A stretch of 14,240 bases of DNA, from contig JAKSCY010000105.1 in the NCBI GenBank assembly GCA_022360355.1, positions 1 through 14,240 on the forward strand, in the 5' to 3' direction. Shown here in pieces: positions 1 through 7,419 of this stretch. Positions within the stretch are counted from its first letter, which is position 1; each line of letters starts with the position of its first letter. Source of the stretch: Chlorobiales bacterium. Lineage in GTDB: Bacteria > Bacteroidota > Chlorobiia > Chlorobiales > Chlorobiaceae. A program made the translations under genes and the position numbers. The notes under the pieces were generated by a model. The model had not been told where the DNA came from, ran no database searches, and was given only the letters and a program-made list of their open reading frames with translations.

Positions 1-192
1 CAGTGTAGTATCGACTCTGGCTGACAGCGAACCAAGCATCTCTTTCAGCTTTGCCGCGTAAGGGCGGGCCAGAATAGCGGAGTCCTGTGCCCTGCGCAGC
101 TTCGCAGCAGACACCATCTTCATTGCCTTGGTAACCTGCTGGGTTGATTTGATACTTTTTATTCGTGTTCGTATATCCTTTAACGTTGCCAT
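1..192 (-). CDS. atpG: ATP synthase F1 subunit gamma, N-terminal part (cut by window edge)
   Basis: Partial gene. Its ATG lies at 190-192 on the minus strand and the frame stays open for 64 codons to base 1. The product starts [20 protein letters not shown] and continues through a [16 protein letters not shown] stretch. This is the conserved N-terminal helix of F1 gamma, which forms part of the coiled-coil rotor inside the alpha3beta3 head. Gamma turns with the c-ring and drives the binding changes in the beta subunits at the cytoplasmic face of the membrane. The gene lies 43 bases downstream of atpA on the same strand, so the two are very probably co-transcribed in the usual alpha-gamma order. 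No convincing Shine-Dalgarno sequence precedes the ATG, but the protein match fixes the start. The C-terminal part lies outside the window. Confidence 0.96.
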   Translation of the reverse strand, partial: MATLKDIRTRIKSIKSTQQVTKAMKMVSAAKLRRAQDSAILARPYAAKLKEMLGSLSARVDTTL

Positions 193-235
193 GAATATTC
201 TGTGGTTGTTGAATTGCCGAAATTCCCTGAGCTGC

Positions 236-1816
236 CTAAGCCTTTACCTTTTCCCTGAAAGTACCGCGAAACTGCTCAGCAACCTCTTTTAACCGGCTGG
301 CAACATCGGCATCCATCTGGCCCGTCTCCGCAACAGCACCCAGAATATCAGCATGCTTGTGCTCAAGAAGGCTGAGGAATTCCTCTTCAAACCTACGAAC
401 GTACTTCACATCAACCTGATCGAGAAGACCTTCGGTAGCGACATAGATAATCGCAACCTGTTTTTCAACCGCCATAGGCACATATTGATCCTGCTTCAAA
501 ATCTCAACCAGGCGCGCACCACGATCAAGCTGCGCCTTTGTAGCTTTGTCGAGGTCCGAGCCGAATTTCGAGAAAGCCTCGAGCTCGCGGAACTGAGCCA
601 GGTCGAGACGGAGAGTACCCGCAACCTTCTTCATAGCCTTGATCTGCGCATTACCACCGACACGGGAAACCGAGATACCAACGTTGATAGCAGGCCTCTG
701 GCCGGCGTTGAAAAGGTTGGATTCAAGGAAAATCTGACCATCGGTAATCGAAATAACATTGGTCGGTATATAAGCCGATACATCTCCCGCCTGGGTCTCG
801 ATAATCGGCAAAGCGGTAAGGCTTCCTCCGCCTTTGACCATCGGCTTCAGCGGTTCGGGAAGGTCATTCATTTTTTTCGCTGTCTCCAGATCGTCGGTTA
901 TCTTGGCTGCACGTTCGAGAAGCCGTGAGTGCAAATAAAAAACATCACCCGGATAAGCCTCGCGTCCCGGTGGACGGCGAAGGAGAAGAGAGAGTTGACG
1001 ATAGGCAACAGCCTGCTTGGACAGGTCATCGTAAATAACCAGCGCATGACGGCCGGTATCCCGGAAAAACTCCCCGATAGACGCACCGGCATATGGTGCA
1101 ATAAACTGCATCGGAGCCGGATCAGAAGCTGATGCGGCAATAACCGTCGTATATTCCATCGCTCCATTTTGCTCGAGGGTGTTGACAACCTGGGCAATTG
1201 TTGAACCTTTCTGACCGACGGCGACATAAATACAGTAGACGTCCTTGTTTTTCTGGTTGATGATGGTATCGATTGCAACAGCTGTTTTACCTGTCTGACG
1301 ATCACCGATAATCAGCTCACGCTGCCCTCTTCCGATCGGTATCATGGAGTCGATCGCCTTCAAACCGGTCTGAAGAGGCTCATGAACCGACTTACGGAAA
1401 ATAACACCGGGCGCCTTGCGCTCGAGGGGAAGACGCATCTGGGTTTCAATCGGGCCTTTACCATCAACGGGCTCTCCGAGTGGATTGATAACTCTCCCGA
1501 GCATGGCTTCACCTACAGGAATCGAAGTGAGAATACCGGTTCGCTTAACGGTATCACCTTCTTTTACGGAGTCTGACTCACCAAACAACACTGCGCCGAC
1601 ATTATCTTCCTCAAGGTTCAATGCCATTCCCATGACATCACCCGGAAACTCGAGAAGCTCACCTGCAGCGACTTTTGATAACCCATAAATACGCGCAATA
1701 CCATCACCTACCTGGAGCACGGTTCCAACATCATAGACGTCCGCTTCCGACTCGAACCCGGCCAGGTGTTTGCGGAGTATGGCTGAAACCTCATCAGGCC
1801 TGACTGTTGTAGACAT
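236..1816 (-). CDS. atpA: ATP synthase F1 subunit alpha
   Basis: Complete 526-residue F1 alpha subunit, slightly longer than the usual 500-515. It forms the non-catalytic nucleotide sites of the ATP synthase head. Visible landmarks are the N-terminal beta-barrel region (about 25-95), the P-loop GDRQTGKT at 171-178, the Walker B strand ALVIYDDLS at 258-266, and the family signature [10 protein letters not shown] at 375-384. R385 follows in SVSRVGG, the arginine that reaches into the neighbouring catalytic site. The ATG at 1814-1816 gives a normal N-terminus, although no Shine-Dalgarno is visible before it. The stop is TAG at 236-238. atpG follows 43 bases downstream, while the upstream neighbour thrB is divergent. 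The gene therefore starts its own transcription unit and is not embedded in a full atp operon with atpH and atpF upstream. A TATAAT box lies 46 bases before the start codon. Confidence 0.98.
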   Translation of the reverse strand: MSTTVRPDEVSAILRKHLAGFESEADVYDVGTVLQVGDGIARIYGLSKVAAGELLEFPGDVMGMALNLEEDNVGAVLFGESDSVKEGDTVKRTGILTSIPVGEAMLGRVINPLGEPVDGKGPIETQMRLPLERKAPGVIFRKSVHEPLQTGLKAIDSMIPIGRGQRELIIGDRQTGKTAVAIDTIINQKNKDVYCIYVAVGQKGSTIAQVVNTLEQNGAMEYTTVIAASASDPAPMQFIAPYAGASIGEFFRDTGRHALVIYDDLSKQAVAYRQLSLLLRRPPGREAYPGDVFYLHSRLLERAAKITDDLETAKKMNDLPEPLKPMVKGGGSLTALPIIETQAGDVSAYIPTNVISITDGQIFLESNLFNAGQRPAINVGISVSRVGGNAQIKAMKKVAGTLRLDLAQFRELEAFSKFGSDLDKATKAQLDRGARLVEILKQDQYVPMAVEKQVAIIYVATEGLLDQVDVKYVRRFEEEFLSLLEHKHADILGAVAETGQMDADVASRLKEVAEQFRGTFREKVKA

Positions 1817-2038
1817 ATCGTAATTAGCTTTGTTGTTTGTTAAGAATGAAGAAAGTTTATTTATTATACTCTTTTAGAAATCAAGCTCCGTCAAATTCCT
1901 TTCCAAAAACCTTGAATTGTAATTTAAGGAAAAGCTATCAGTAATCAAACCATCTTGTTGCGTTAAACAACTTGAAGCATCATCGGATGATCAGCCCGTC
2001 ACCACCTTGATAAAGGAATTCAGCAACTGTACACTCAT
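1817..2038. other. Divergent intergenic region atpA / thrB
   Basis: 222 bases that must carry the start signals of both divergent units. Besides the atpA promoter candidate, a weak plus-strand pair TTGAAT (1912-1917) and TATCAG (1936-1941), 18 bases apart, could serve thrB. A small perfect palindrome, ATCATC-G-GATGAT, lies at 1979-1991, between that candidate and thrB, and could be an operator or a leader hairpin. No coding sequence and no threonine-rich leader peptide are seen. Confidence 0.45.
1863..1894 (-). promoter_or_regulatory. Possible promoter of atpA-atpG
   Basis: On the minus strand a perfect TATAAT (plus-strand 1863-1868) lies 46 bases before the atpA ATG. A TTGACG box (1889-1894) lies 20 bases further upstream. 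Both hexamers are close to the sigma-70 consensus, but a 20-base spacer is longer than the usual 16-18, so the -35 assignment is doubtful. The position, in the gap between two divergent genes, is right for a promoter. Confidence 0.4.
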
Positions 2039-3001
2039 ATGAAAACTGTCACAGGATTTGCTTCGGCAACCATTGGAAATGTCGCCTGCGGTTTTGATGT
2101 TCTGGGGTTTGCCATTACGGAGCCGGGTGACGAAGTAATTTTGACACTTCGAGAGAATAGTACTGAAAAGCTGCCTGTTTCTATAACATCGATCAGCGGA
2201 GACGGCGGAGCTTTGCCGAGAGACCCGAAAAAAAACACATCCAGCTTTGTCGTACTCAAGTTTCTTGAATATATACGAACTCACAAAAAACTCGATTTCA
2301 AGGGCCATATAGAGCTTGAACTGAAAAAGAACCTGCCGCTGAGCAGCGGTATGGGCAGCAGCGCCGCCAGCGCCGCCGCCGCTCTGGTAGCCGCAAATGA
2401 ACTGTTTGGCAAGCCTTGCAGCAAAATGGAGCTTGTAAACTTTGCCATCGAAGGTGAACGTGTTGCCTGCGGATCAGCACACGCGGATAATGCCGCGCCT
2501 GCAATGCTCGGCAACTTTGTGCTGATCCGCAGCTACAATCCGATCGACTTGGTCACGATCCCTCCACCGGATAACCTTTTCTGCACACTTTCACACCCGC
2601 ATATCGAGGTTCGAACCGCATATGCACGGTCGGTTCTGCCTCGTACGGTTTCCCTGAAAACCGCAACCGAGCAGTGGGGTAATGTAGGAGCCCTCATATC
2701 AGGACTGCTTACATCCGATTATGAACTGATCGGGCGCTCTCTCGTAGATGTCATAGCCGAACCAAAAAGAGCACTTCTCATTCCCGGCTTTTATGCAGTA
2801 AAAAACGCCGCTCTTGAAGCCGGTGCGCTGGGATGCAGCATAGCCGGATCAGGCCCCTCGATCTTCGCATTTTCCTCATCTCCCGAAACAGCCGCCAAAG
2901 TTGGAGAAGCAATGCAGAATGCTTTTTTAAACATCCGGGAAAATCTGCAATCCGATATCTGGATTTCACCTGTTTGCAAGGAGGGGGCAAAAGTCATTTA
3001 A
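2039..3001 (+). CDS. thrB: Homoserine kinase
   Basis: 320-residue GHMP-superfamily kinase that phosphorylates L-homoserine to O-phospho-L-homoserine in threonine synthesis. The N-terminal motif SATIGNVACGFDVLG (9-23) is typical of ThrB. The glycine/serine-rich ATP loop PLSSGMGSSAAS is at 100-111, a substrate-site HADNAAP stretch is at 148-154, and the third GHMP motif GCSIAGSGPSIFAF is at 265-278. Length fits the family (about 300-320). The ATG at 2039 is preceded only by a distant AAAGGA (about 20 bases upstream), so ribosome binding seems not to depend on a strong Shine-Dalgarno. thrC starts 10 bases after the TAA stop, so the two genes form an operon that carries the last two steps of the pathway. 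No thrA (homoserine dehydrogenase) is present in the window. Confidence 0.96.
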   Translation: MKTVTGFASATIGNVACGFDVLGFAITEPGDEVILTLRENSTEKLPVSITSISGDGGALPRDPKKNTSSFVVLKFLEYIRTHKKLDFKGHIELELKKNLPLSSGMGSSAASAAAALVAANELFGKPCSKMELVNFAIEGERVACGSAHADNAAPAMLGNFVLIRSYNPIDLVTIPPPDNLFCTLSHPHIEVRTAYARSVLPRTVSLKTATEQWGNVGALISGLLTSDYELIGRSLVDVIAEPKRALLIPGFYAVKNAALEAGALGCSIAGSGPSIFAFSSSPETAAKVGEAMQNAFLNIRENLQSDIWISPVCKEGAKVI

Positions 3002-3011
3002 ACGAACTCTC

Positions 3012-4322
3012 ATGATATTCTACAGCACAAATAAAAAATCAACACCCGCGTCCCTGAAAAAAGCCACCCTCGAAGGCCTGGCAAATGATGGAGGGCTCTA
3101 CGTCCCCTCAGTGATCCCCCGGTTTTCGGAAGAAGAGATTGAGCTGCTCAGGGATGCTCCGTTTAACGATATAGCATTTGCTGTCGCGAAAAAGTTCAAT
3201 GACGGCGAAATTCCCGACGACCGCCTCGGAGAAATAATTGAAAGCTGCTTTACGTTTAAAACACCGCTTGTCGCACTTGAAGCAGGGACTTACGTTGAAG
3301 AGCTTTTCAACGGCCCTACATTGGCGTTCAAGGATTACGGTGCCCGTTTTCTCGCCCACCTTACCGGCTACTTTGCTGAAGAGGACCGTACATTCATAAC
3401 CATTCTTGTCGCCACATCGGGTGACACAGGCAGCGCTGTTGCCGACGGTTTCAAGGGAGTTCCAAATACAAGAGTGGTGCTGCTTTACCCCTCGGGCAAA
3501 GTAAGCCACTTTCAGGAGCAGCAGCTTACAACCGTCGGAGGCAACGTAACCGCTCTGGAGATTGACGGCGACTTTGACGACTGCCAGCGTCTGGTCAAGC
3601 AGGCGTTCATGGATGCGGAACTGAAACAGTGTCTTGTACTGACATCTGCAAATTCCATAAACATTTCCCGCCTCATTCCGCAAACATTCTACTATGCCTG
3701 GGGATCATTGCAGCTTGCAGCACGGCATCCAGGGAAAAAAGCGTTTTTTGCCGTGCCCAGCGGTAACTACGGGAACCTCACAGGAGGTGTACTTGCGAAA
3801 ATGATGGGCTTCCCGATCGAGCATTTCATCGCGGGCTCGAATGCCAATGACAGCGTAACCCGTTATCTCGAAGAGGGCCGTTATGAACCACACCCCACTG
3901 TAGAAACACTTTCATCTGCAATGGATGTTGGCAATCCGAGCAATTTCGCCCGACTGAGACACTTCTACCTGGACGATCATCATGCAATGGCCGCAGATAT
4001 CTCCGGCCACTCGGTCTCGGACAGTGAAACACTCGACACGATCAGGGCGGTCTATGACCGCTTCGGCTATATCATGGACCCACACACTGCAGTAGGGTTC
4101 CGTGCCCTTGAAAAATTCAAGGAAGCAAACAGCACAGTTGACAGCCCTGCTGCCATAATGTCGACAGCGCATCCCGCAAAATTCATCGAAGCGATCAAGG
4201 AAGCACTGGACATGGATATCACTATTCCTGATCGTCTTCAGGAAGTTCTTGACAAGCAGAAAATTTCAATACCGATGAGTGCAGATTACAAAGACCTCTC
4301 AAGTTTTCTTTCGAAGCTCTGA
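3012..4322 (+). CDS. thrC: Threonine synthase
   Basis: 436-residue PLP enzyme converting O-phosphohomoserine to L-threonine and phosphate, the step after ThrB. It is of the long E. coli/yeast-like class. The N-terminus reads YSTNKKSTPASLKKATLEGL followed by ANDGGLYVP. The PLP-lysine motif NGPTLAFKDYGARF has its lysine at 107. The substrate/PLP-phosphate motif ATSGDTGSAV spans about 134-143, and SGNYGNLTGG is at 250-259. A conserved STAHPAKF motif lies near the C-terminus. The ATG at 3012 lies 10 bases after the thrB stop. A purine-rich AAGGAGG sits inside the end of thrB but about 27 bases upstream, too far for normal use, so translational coupling to thrB is likely. The stop is TGA at 4320-4322. 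Confidence 0.97.
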   Translation: MIFYSTNKKSTPASLKKATLEGLANDGGLYVPSVIPRFSEEEIELLRDAPFNDIAFAVAKKFNDGEIPDDRLGEIIESCFTFKTPLVALEAGTYVEELFNGPTLAFKDYGARFLAHLTGYFAEEDRTFITILVATSGDTGSAVADGFKGVPNTRVVLLYPSGKVSHFQEQQLTTVGGNVTALEIDGDFDDCQRLVKQAFMDAELKQCLVLTSANSINISRLIPQTFYYAWGSLQLAARHPGKKAFFAVPSGNYGNLTGGVLAKMMGFPIEHFIAGSNANDSVTRYLEEGRYEPHPTVETLSSAMDVGNPSNFARLRHFYLDDHHAMAADISGHSVSDSETLDTIRAVYDRFGYIMDPHTAVGFRALEKFKEANSTVDSPAAIMSTAHPAKFIEAIKEALDMDITIPDRLQEVLDKQKISIPMSADYKDLSSFLSKL

Positions 4323-4333
4323 AACAGTGACGA

Positions 4334-4374
4334 GTAACGTGCGTGAACAGATGCAAGCAGACTCACGTCGTTAC
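4334..4374 (+). other. Imperfect stem-loop just downstream of thrC
   Basis: GTAACG (4334-4339) pairs with CGTTAC (4369-4374), and CGTGA (4342-4346) pairs with TCACG (4363-4367). A small internal loop separates the two helices and the apical loop is 16 bases. The element lies 12 bases after the thrC stop and is not followed by a T-run. It is more likely an mRNA 3'-end stabiliser or processing structure than a complete intrinsic terminator. An AGTGACGAGT motif overlaps its left edge. Confidence 0.4.
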
Positions 4375-4390
4375 CGATCTGAAAACTCGC

Positions 4391-4420
4391 TACCATAGCT
4401 GGTACATCTTTTTGACTTTT
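4391..4420 (+). terminator. Weak terminator-like hairpin between thrC and plsC
   Basis: TACCA (4391-4395), loop TAGC, TGGTA (4400-4404), then T5 (4409-4413) and T4 (4417-4420). A five-base-pair stem with only two G-C pairs is weak. Partial termination or read-through into the acyltransferase gene 17 bases later is possible. Confidence 0.25.
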
Positions 4421-4436
4421 AACCTTTGACTGCCGG

Positions 4437-5147
4437 ATGACTTTCCAAACGCTTCTTTTTTTCCTGGTCGTCATACCAGTGATGTTCTTCGGACTGCTGA
4501 TCGCTCTTGTCGTCAATCTTATTGATCCGTCTGGAGACCGTTTTCACCGCATGGCTGCATGGTGGGGGCGCTTCTGCGCAAAACTTATGGGAATCACCGT
4601 CGAGATAACAGGAAAAGATGTCTACAATCTTGAGAACAACTATCTGATTGTCAGCAATCATGCCGGAATGGCCGATATTCCCCTCATCCTGGGATCGATT
4701 CCTTTCAACATGCGGTTTGTCGCCAAGGAAGAGCTGGGAAAAATCCCGGTTTTTGGATGGGCAATCAAACAGGCCGGGTATGTCCTGATCAAACGTGGTC
4801 AGAGCAAGAACGCATTGAAAAGCTTGTTTACAGCTGTCGAAGTTCTCAAGGAAGGCCGGTCTGTACACATCTTTCCTGAAGGCACCAGGTCGGAAACAGG
4901 GACAATCCAGCCGTTCAAGCGGGGAGCGTTCCTTATTGCACAGAAAGCAGGTGTTCCGATACTGCCGGTGACGATTATCGGCAGCAACCGGATCACCCCG
5001 AAAAAAAGCCTTACAATCCACAAATCAACCGTAAAAATTATTATCGGCAAACCGATTGAAACTGTCGGTAGAAAAGCTCAGGAACTCCTTGATGCTGCAC
5101 ATGCAACCATCAACGGCAACCTCGAAAAATACGGCAAACACACATAA
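4437..5147 (+). CDS. plsC: 1-acyl-sn-glycerol-3-phosphate acyltransferase (PlsC family)
   Basis: 236-residue membrane acyltransferase of the LPLAT/PlsC family, which most likely converts lysophosphatidic acid to phosphatidic acid at the inner membrane for phospholipid synthesis. A hydrophobic segment at about 4-28 anchors the N-terminus. The catalytic NHxxxxD motif reads NHAGMAD (74-80), and the glycerol-phosphate-binding motif FPEGTRS is at 146-152. A conserved GVPILPVTI strand lies at 172-180. Length matches the family (about 230-250). The ATG at 4437 has no clear Shine-Dalgarno, but the N-terminal helix starts directly after it and supports this start. It follows thrC by 114 bases on the same strand and may be partly co-transcribed, though the functions are unrelated. 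PlsC relatives can use other acyl acceptors (for example lyso-ornithine lipid), so the exact substrate is inferred from the family. Confidence 0.9.
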   Translation: MTFQTLLFFLVVIPVMFFGLLIALVVNLIDPSGDRFHRMAAWWGRFCAKLMGITVEITGKDVYNLENNYLIVSNHAGMADIPLILGSIPFNMRFVAKEELGKIPVFGWAIKQAGYVLIKRGQSKNALKSLFTAVEVLKEGRSVHIFPEGTRSETGTIQPFKRGAFLIAQKAGVPILPVTIIGSNRITPKKSLTIHKSTVKIIIGKPIETVGRKAQELLDAAHATINGNLEKYGKHT

Positions 5148-5415
5148 GGGCACCTCAATACTGCAGTTACTCCCTCCTCGCTCGGCCCATATCAGAATCA
5201 GGACGACGGCCTGTAACCCTCTTTATTTTCACGACAAACATTCCCGCCCCTGCATTAATCCGCTTTCAGATAGACGTATTATTTTGTAAATTTTAACAAT
5301 ACCCCCTGCATCACAATGCACAAAAAACGTGGTCGTGTCTTTTCGGGAGTCAGTAGCCTGAAATCGTGTTGTTACGCGCAGCCTGCGCACAAAACACTCT
5401 AACAAAGGTTGCTCA
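5148..5415 (+). other. Intergenic region plsC / sensor kinase
   Basis: 268 bases without a credible gene. The AT-rich stretch at about 5270-5305 is the most promoter-like part, but I see no clear hexamer pair. The kinase leader contains a two-part hairpin. GTGTT (5366-5370) pairs with AACAC (5393-5397), and inside it GCGCA (5376-5380) pairs with TGCGC (5384-5388) around a GCC loop. A good Shine-Dalgarno, AAAGG (5404-5408), sits 7 bases before the kinase ATG and just after the hairpin, so the structure could affect translation initiation. Confidence 0.4.
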
Positions 5416-7413
5416 ATGCAAAGACTTATAGAGCACATGCCCCTGCCGTTCGGGACATTTGACAGAGACGGTCGGCTATTAGCGGCAAACCTCGCATTTG
5501 CCGACCTGCTGTCAATTCCCAATCACATGCTTTCCGGAAAGACCGTATGGGAGATAATGCCCCGCCGGGAGGCACAGCTGCTGAAAAAAGGCCTTGAAAA
5601 AGTATCCGTAAACAAAAAAACAATCACCATTGAGGAATACCGCCCCTCCATCGACCATGGAAGGTATTACCGGATGATTCTTTTTCCCATATCATCTCCA
5701 GCGGATGAAAAAGATATTTTTGGCTTGCTGAGTATCGACATCAGCGAACAAAAAATGAGCAAGGAAAAAATTCGTGAAAGCAAGGAACGCATTGAAGCCA
5801 TATTCAATTCAGTGCAGTCTGGAATCATGCTCGTAGACTGGGAATCGTATCAGATACTCGATGTCAATCCTGCAGCATGCAAGCTTATCGGGCTCTCACA
5901 TGACGAGATTGTCGGACACACCTGCCGCAATTTTGTATGCTCTCCCAAAAACAATAAATGTCCGCTTGAAGACAAATACCCGTCCGCCACAGGAAAAGAG
6001 CTGATGACCAATTCAGAACAGACACTGATTCAGGCGAGCGGCAAGAAGATTACAGTCCTTAAAACCGTGAAAACCATTATCATTGAAGGCAAAAAGTGCC
6101 TGCTTGAAAGCTTCGTCGATATTTCAGGGCAAAAAAGACAGCAAACGCAATTGAAAAGGATGTACTCCAAACTGAAAAAACTCAACATAAACCTCGAGAA
6201 AGAGATTGCTTTTGCCAACGAAATGGCCATTGAAGCCGAAAAAGCAAACATCGCCAAATCCGAATTTCTGGCCAACATGAGCCATGAGATCCGTACACCG
6301 CTGAATGGAATAACCGGTATGGTCGGGTTACTCCTCGATACCGGATTAAACCGCCAGCAGCAAGAATATGCAGAAACCATCATACAAAGCTCGAATACCC
6401 TGCTCGACGTTATCAATACAGTGCTTGATTATACCAATCTTGAAACAGAAAGCGTAAAGCCCGGAAACATCGAGTTCAACCTGATAGATCTTGTTTTACA
6501 TGTTTCCGAAATAATCAAAATCAAGGCGCAAAGAAAAGGATTACGCTTCACTCATACGGTCACCCCGGGAGTTCCTTTACTCTTTACCGGTGATCCGGAA
6601 TATCTGAGACAGATACTCGTCAACCTCGGAAGCAACGCAGTTAAATTCACGGAAAAAGGCACTGTGAGCCTGACTGTAACAGTGACACCCGAAAAAGCCG
6701 GCAGAAGAAAAATGCTTCGTTTTTCCGTTCTGGATACCGGCATCGGCATCCCCAAAGATACGCAGGACTTCATCTTTAAAAAGTTTACTCAGGTTGATGC
6801 ATCCTCCACCCGGAAATACGGAGGCATCGGGCTCGGCCTGACGATTTCAAAGCGTCTGGTTGAACTTATGGGGGGAGAAATCGGTCTCAAAAGCGAACCG
6901 GAAAAAGGATCCGAATTCTGGTTTACCGTACCTTTTACCAGCCTTGAATGCCAGCAGCCGCAATCCATTGCTGAATCCTACGACAACACATGCCCTCCCC
7001 CTCAAAAGGCAAAACAGCAGCCTGAAACAGACGGTAATACAGAAACAACCATACTTGTTGTTGAAGATAACCTTATCAACCAGCGTGTTGCCGTTGCACT
7101 GCTCAGGAAAATGGGGTATTCAACAGATACTGCCAAAAACGGCGCCGAAGCCATAAAAGCTTTACAAAAAAACGATTACAACCTTGTCTTCATGGATATA
7201 CAGATGCCGGAAATGGACGGACTCGAAGCCACACGACAAATCAGATCTTCGACTTCCGACAGCATCGACCCCGACATAACAATTATAGCCATGACTGCCC
7301 ATGCCCTGAAAGAAGATCGGGACAAATGTTTTGATGCAGGCATGGATGACTACATAAGTAAACCACTCTCTCCCGACGCTCTTTCAGATCTTCTGAAACG
7401 CTGGCTGCCTTAA
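5416..7413 (+). CDS. Two-PAS hybrid histidine kinase with C-terminal receiver domain
   Basis: 665-residue soluble sensor kinase with no membrane helix or signal peptide. Domains in order are PAS 1 (about 1-112), PAS 2 (about 122-242), a coiled-coil linker (about 243-282), HisKA with phospho-acceptor His290 in FLANMSHEIRTPLNG, HATPase_c and a receiver. The HATPase_c shows N403 and N407 in the N box, DTGIGIP at 440-446 and GGIGLGL at 469-475. A linker at about 510-543 leads to the receiver (about 544-663), which has acidic E550-D551, phospho-acceptor D594 in FMDIQMPEMDG, T627 and K649. All catalytic residues are present, so it should autophosphorylate and pass phosphate to its own receiver. No HPt or DNA-binding regulator is nearby, so the output is unknown. 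PAS 2 carries a Cys cluster (C155, C170, C175, C182). AAAGG lies 7 bases before the ATG. The input signal cannot be read from the sequence. Confidence 0.93.
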   Translation: MQRLIEHMPLPFGTFDRDGRLLAANLAFADLLSIPNHMLSGKTVWEIMPRREAQLLKKGLEKVSVNKKTITIEEYRPSIDHGRYYRMILFPISSPADEKDIFGLLSIDISEQKMSKEKIRESKERIEAIFNSVQSGIMLVDWESYQILDVNPAACKLIGLSHDEIVGHTCRNFVCSPKNNKCPLEDKYPSATGKELMTNSEQTLIQASGKKITVLKTVKTIIIEGKKCLLESFVDISGQKRQQTQLKRMYSKLKKLNINLEKEIAFANEMAIEAEKANIAKSEFLANMSHEIRTPLNGITGMVGLLLDTGLNRQQQEYAETIIQSSNTLLDVINTVLDYTNLETESVKPGNIEFNLIDLVLHVSEIIKIKAQRKGLRFTHTVTPGVPLLFTGDPEYLRQILVNLGSNAVKFTEKGTVSLTVTVTPEKAGRRKMLRFSVLDTGIGIPKDTQDFIFKKFTQVDASSTRKYGGIGLGLTISKRLVELMGGEIGLKSEPEKGSEFWFTVPFTSLECQQPQSIAESYDNTCPPPQKAKQQPETDGNTETTILVVEDNLINQRVAVALLRKMGYSTDTAKNGAEAIKALQKNDYNLVFMDIQMPEMDGLEATRQIRSSTSDSIDPDITIIAMTAHALKEDRDKCFDAGMDDYISKPLSPDALSDLLKRWLP

Positions 7414-7419
7414 AACAGA

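Noticed and set aside
353..928. Long plus-strand reading frame inside atpA (191 codons), and others at 1382-1688
   Set aside because: They lie antisense to a clearly conserved atpA and resemble no protein family; they are shadows of its codon usage.
1987..2010. Short ORF before thrB (M-I-S-P-S-P-P) as a threonine attenuator leader
   Set aside because: Contains no Thr or Ile run, has no good Shine-Dalgarno, and no terminator/antiterminator hairpin pair follows.
3108..3683. Minus-strand reading frame of 191 codons within thrC
   Set aside because: Antisense to conserved PLP-enzyme sequence, with no recognisable domain and no start signal.
4419..5021. Minus-strand reading frame of 200 codons over plsC
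   Set aside because: Antisense to the NHxxxxD and FPEGTRS motifs of plsC; composition rich in Cys, Arg and Asn typical of a shadow frame.
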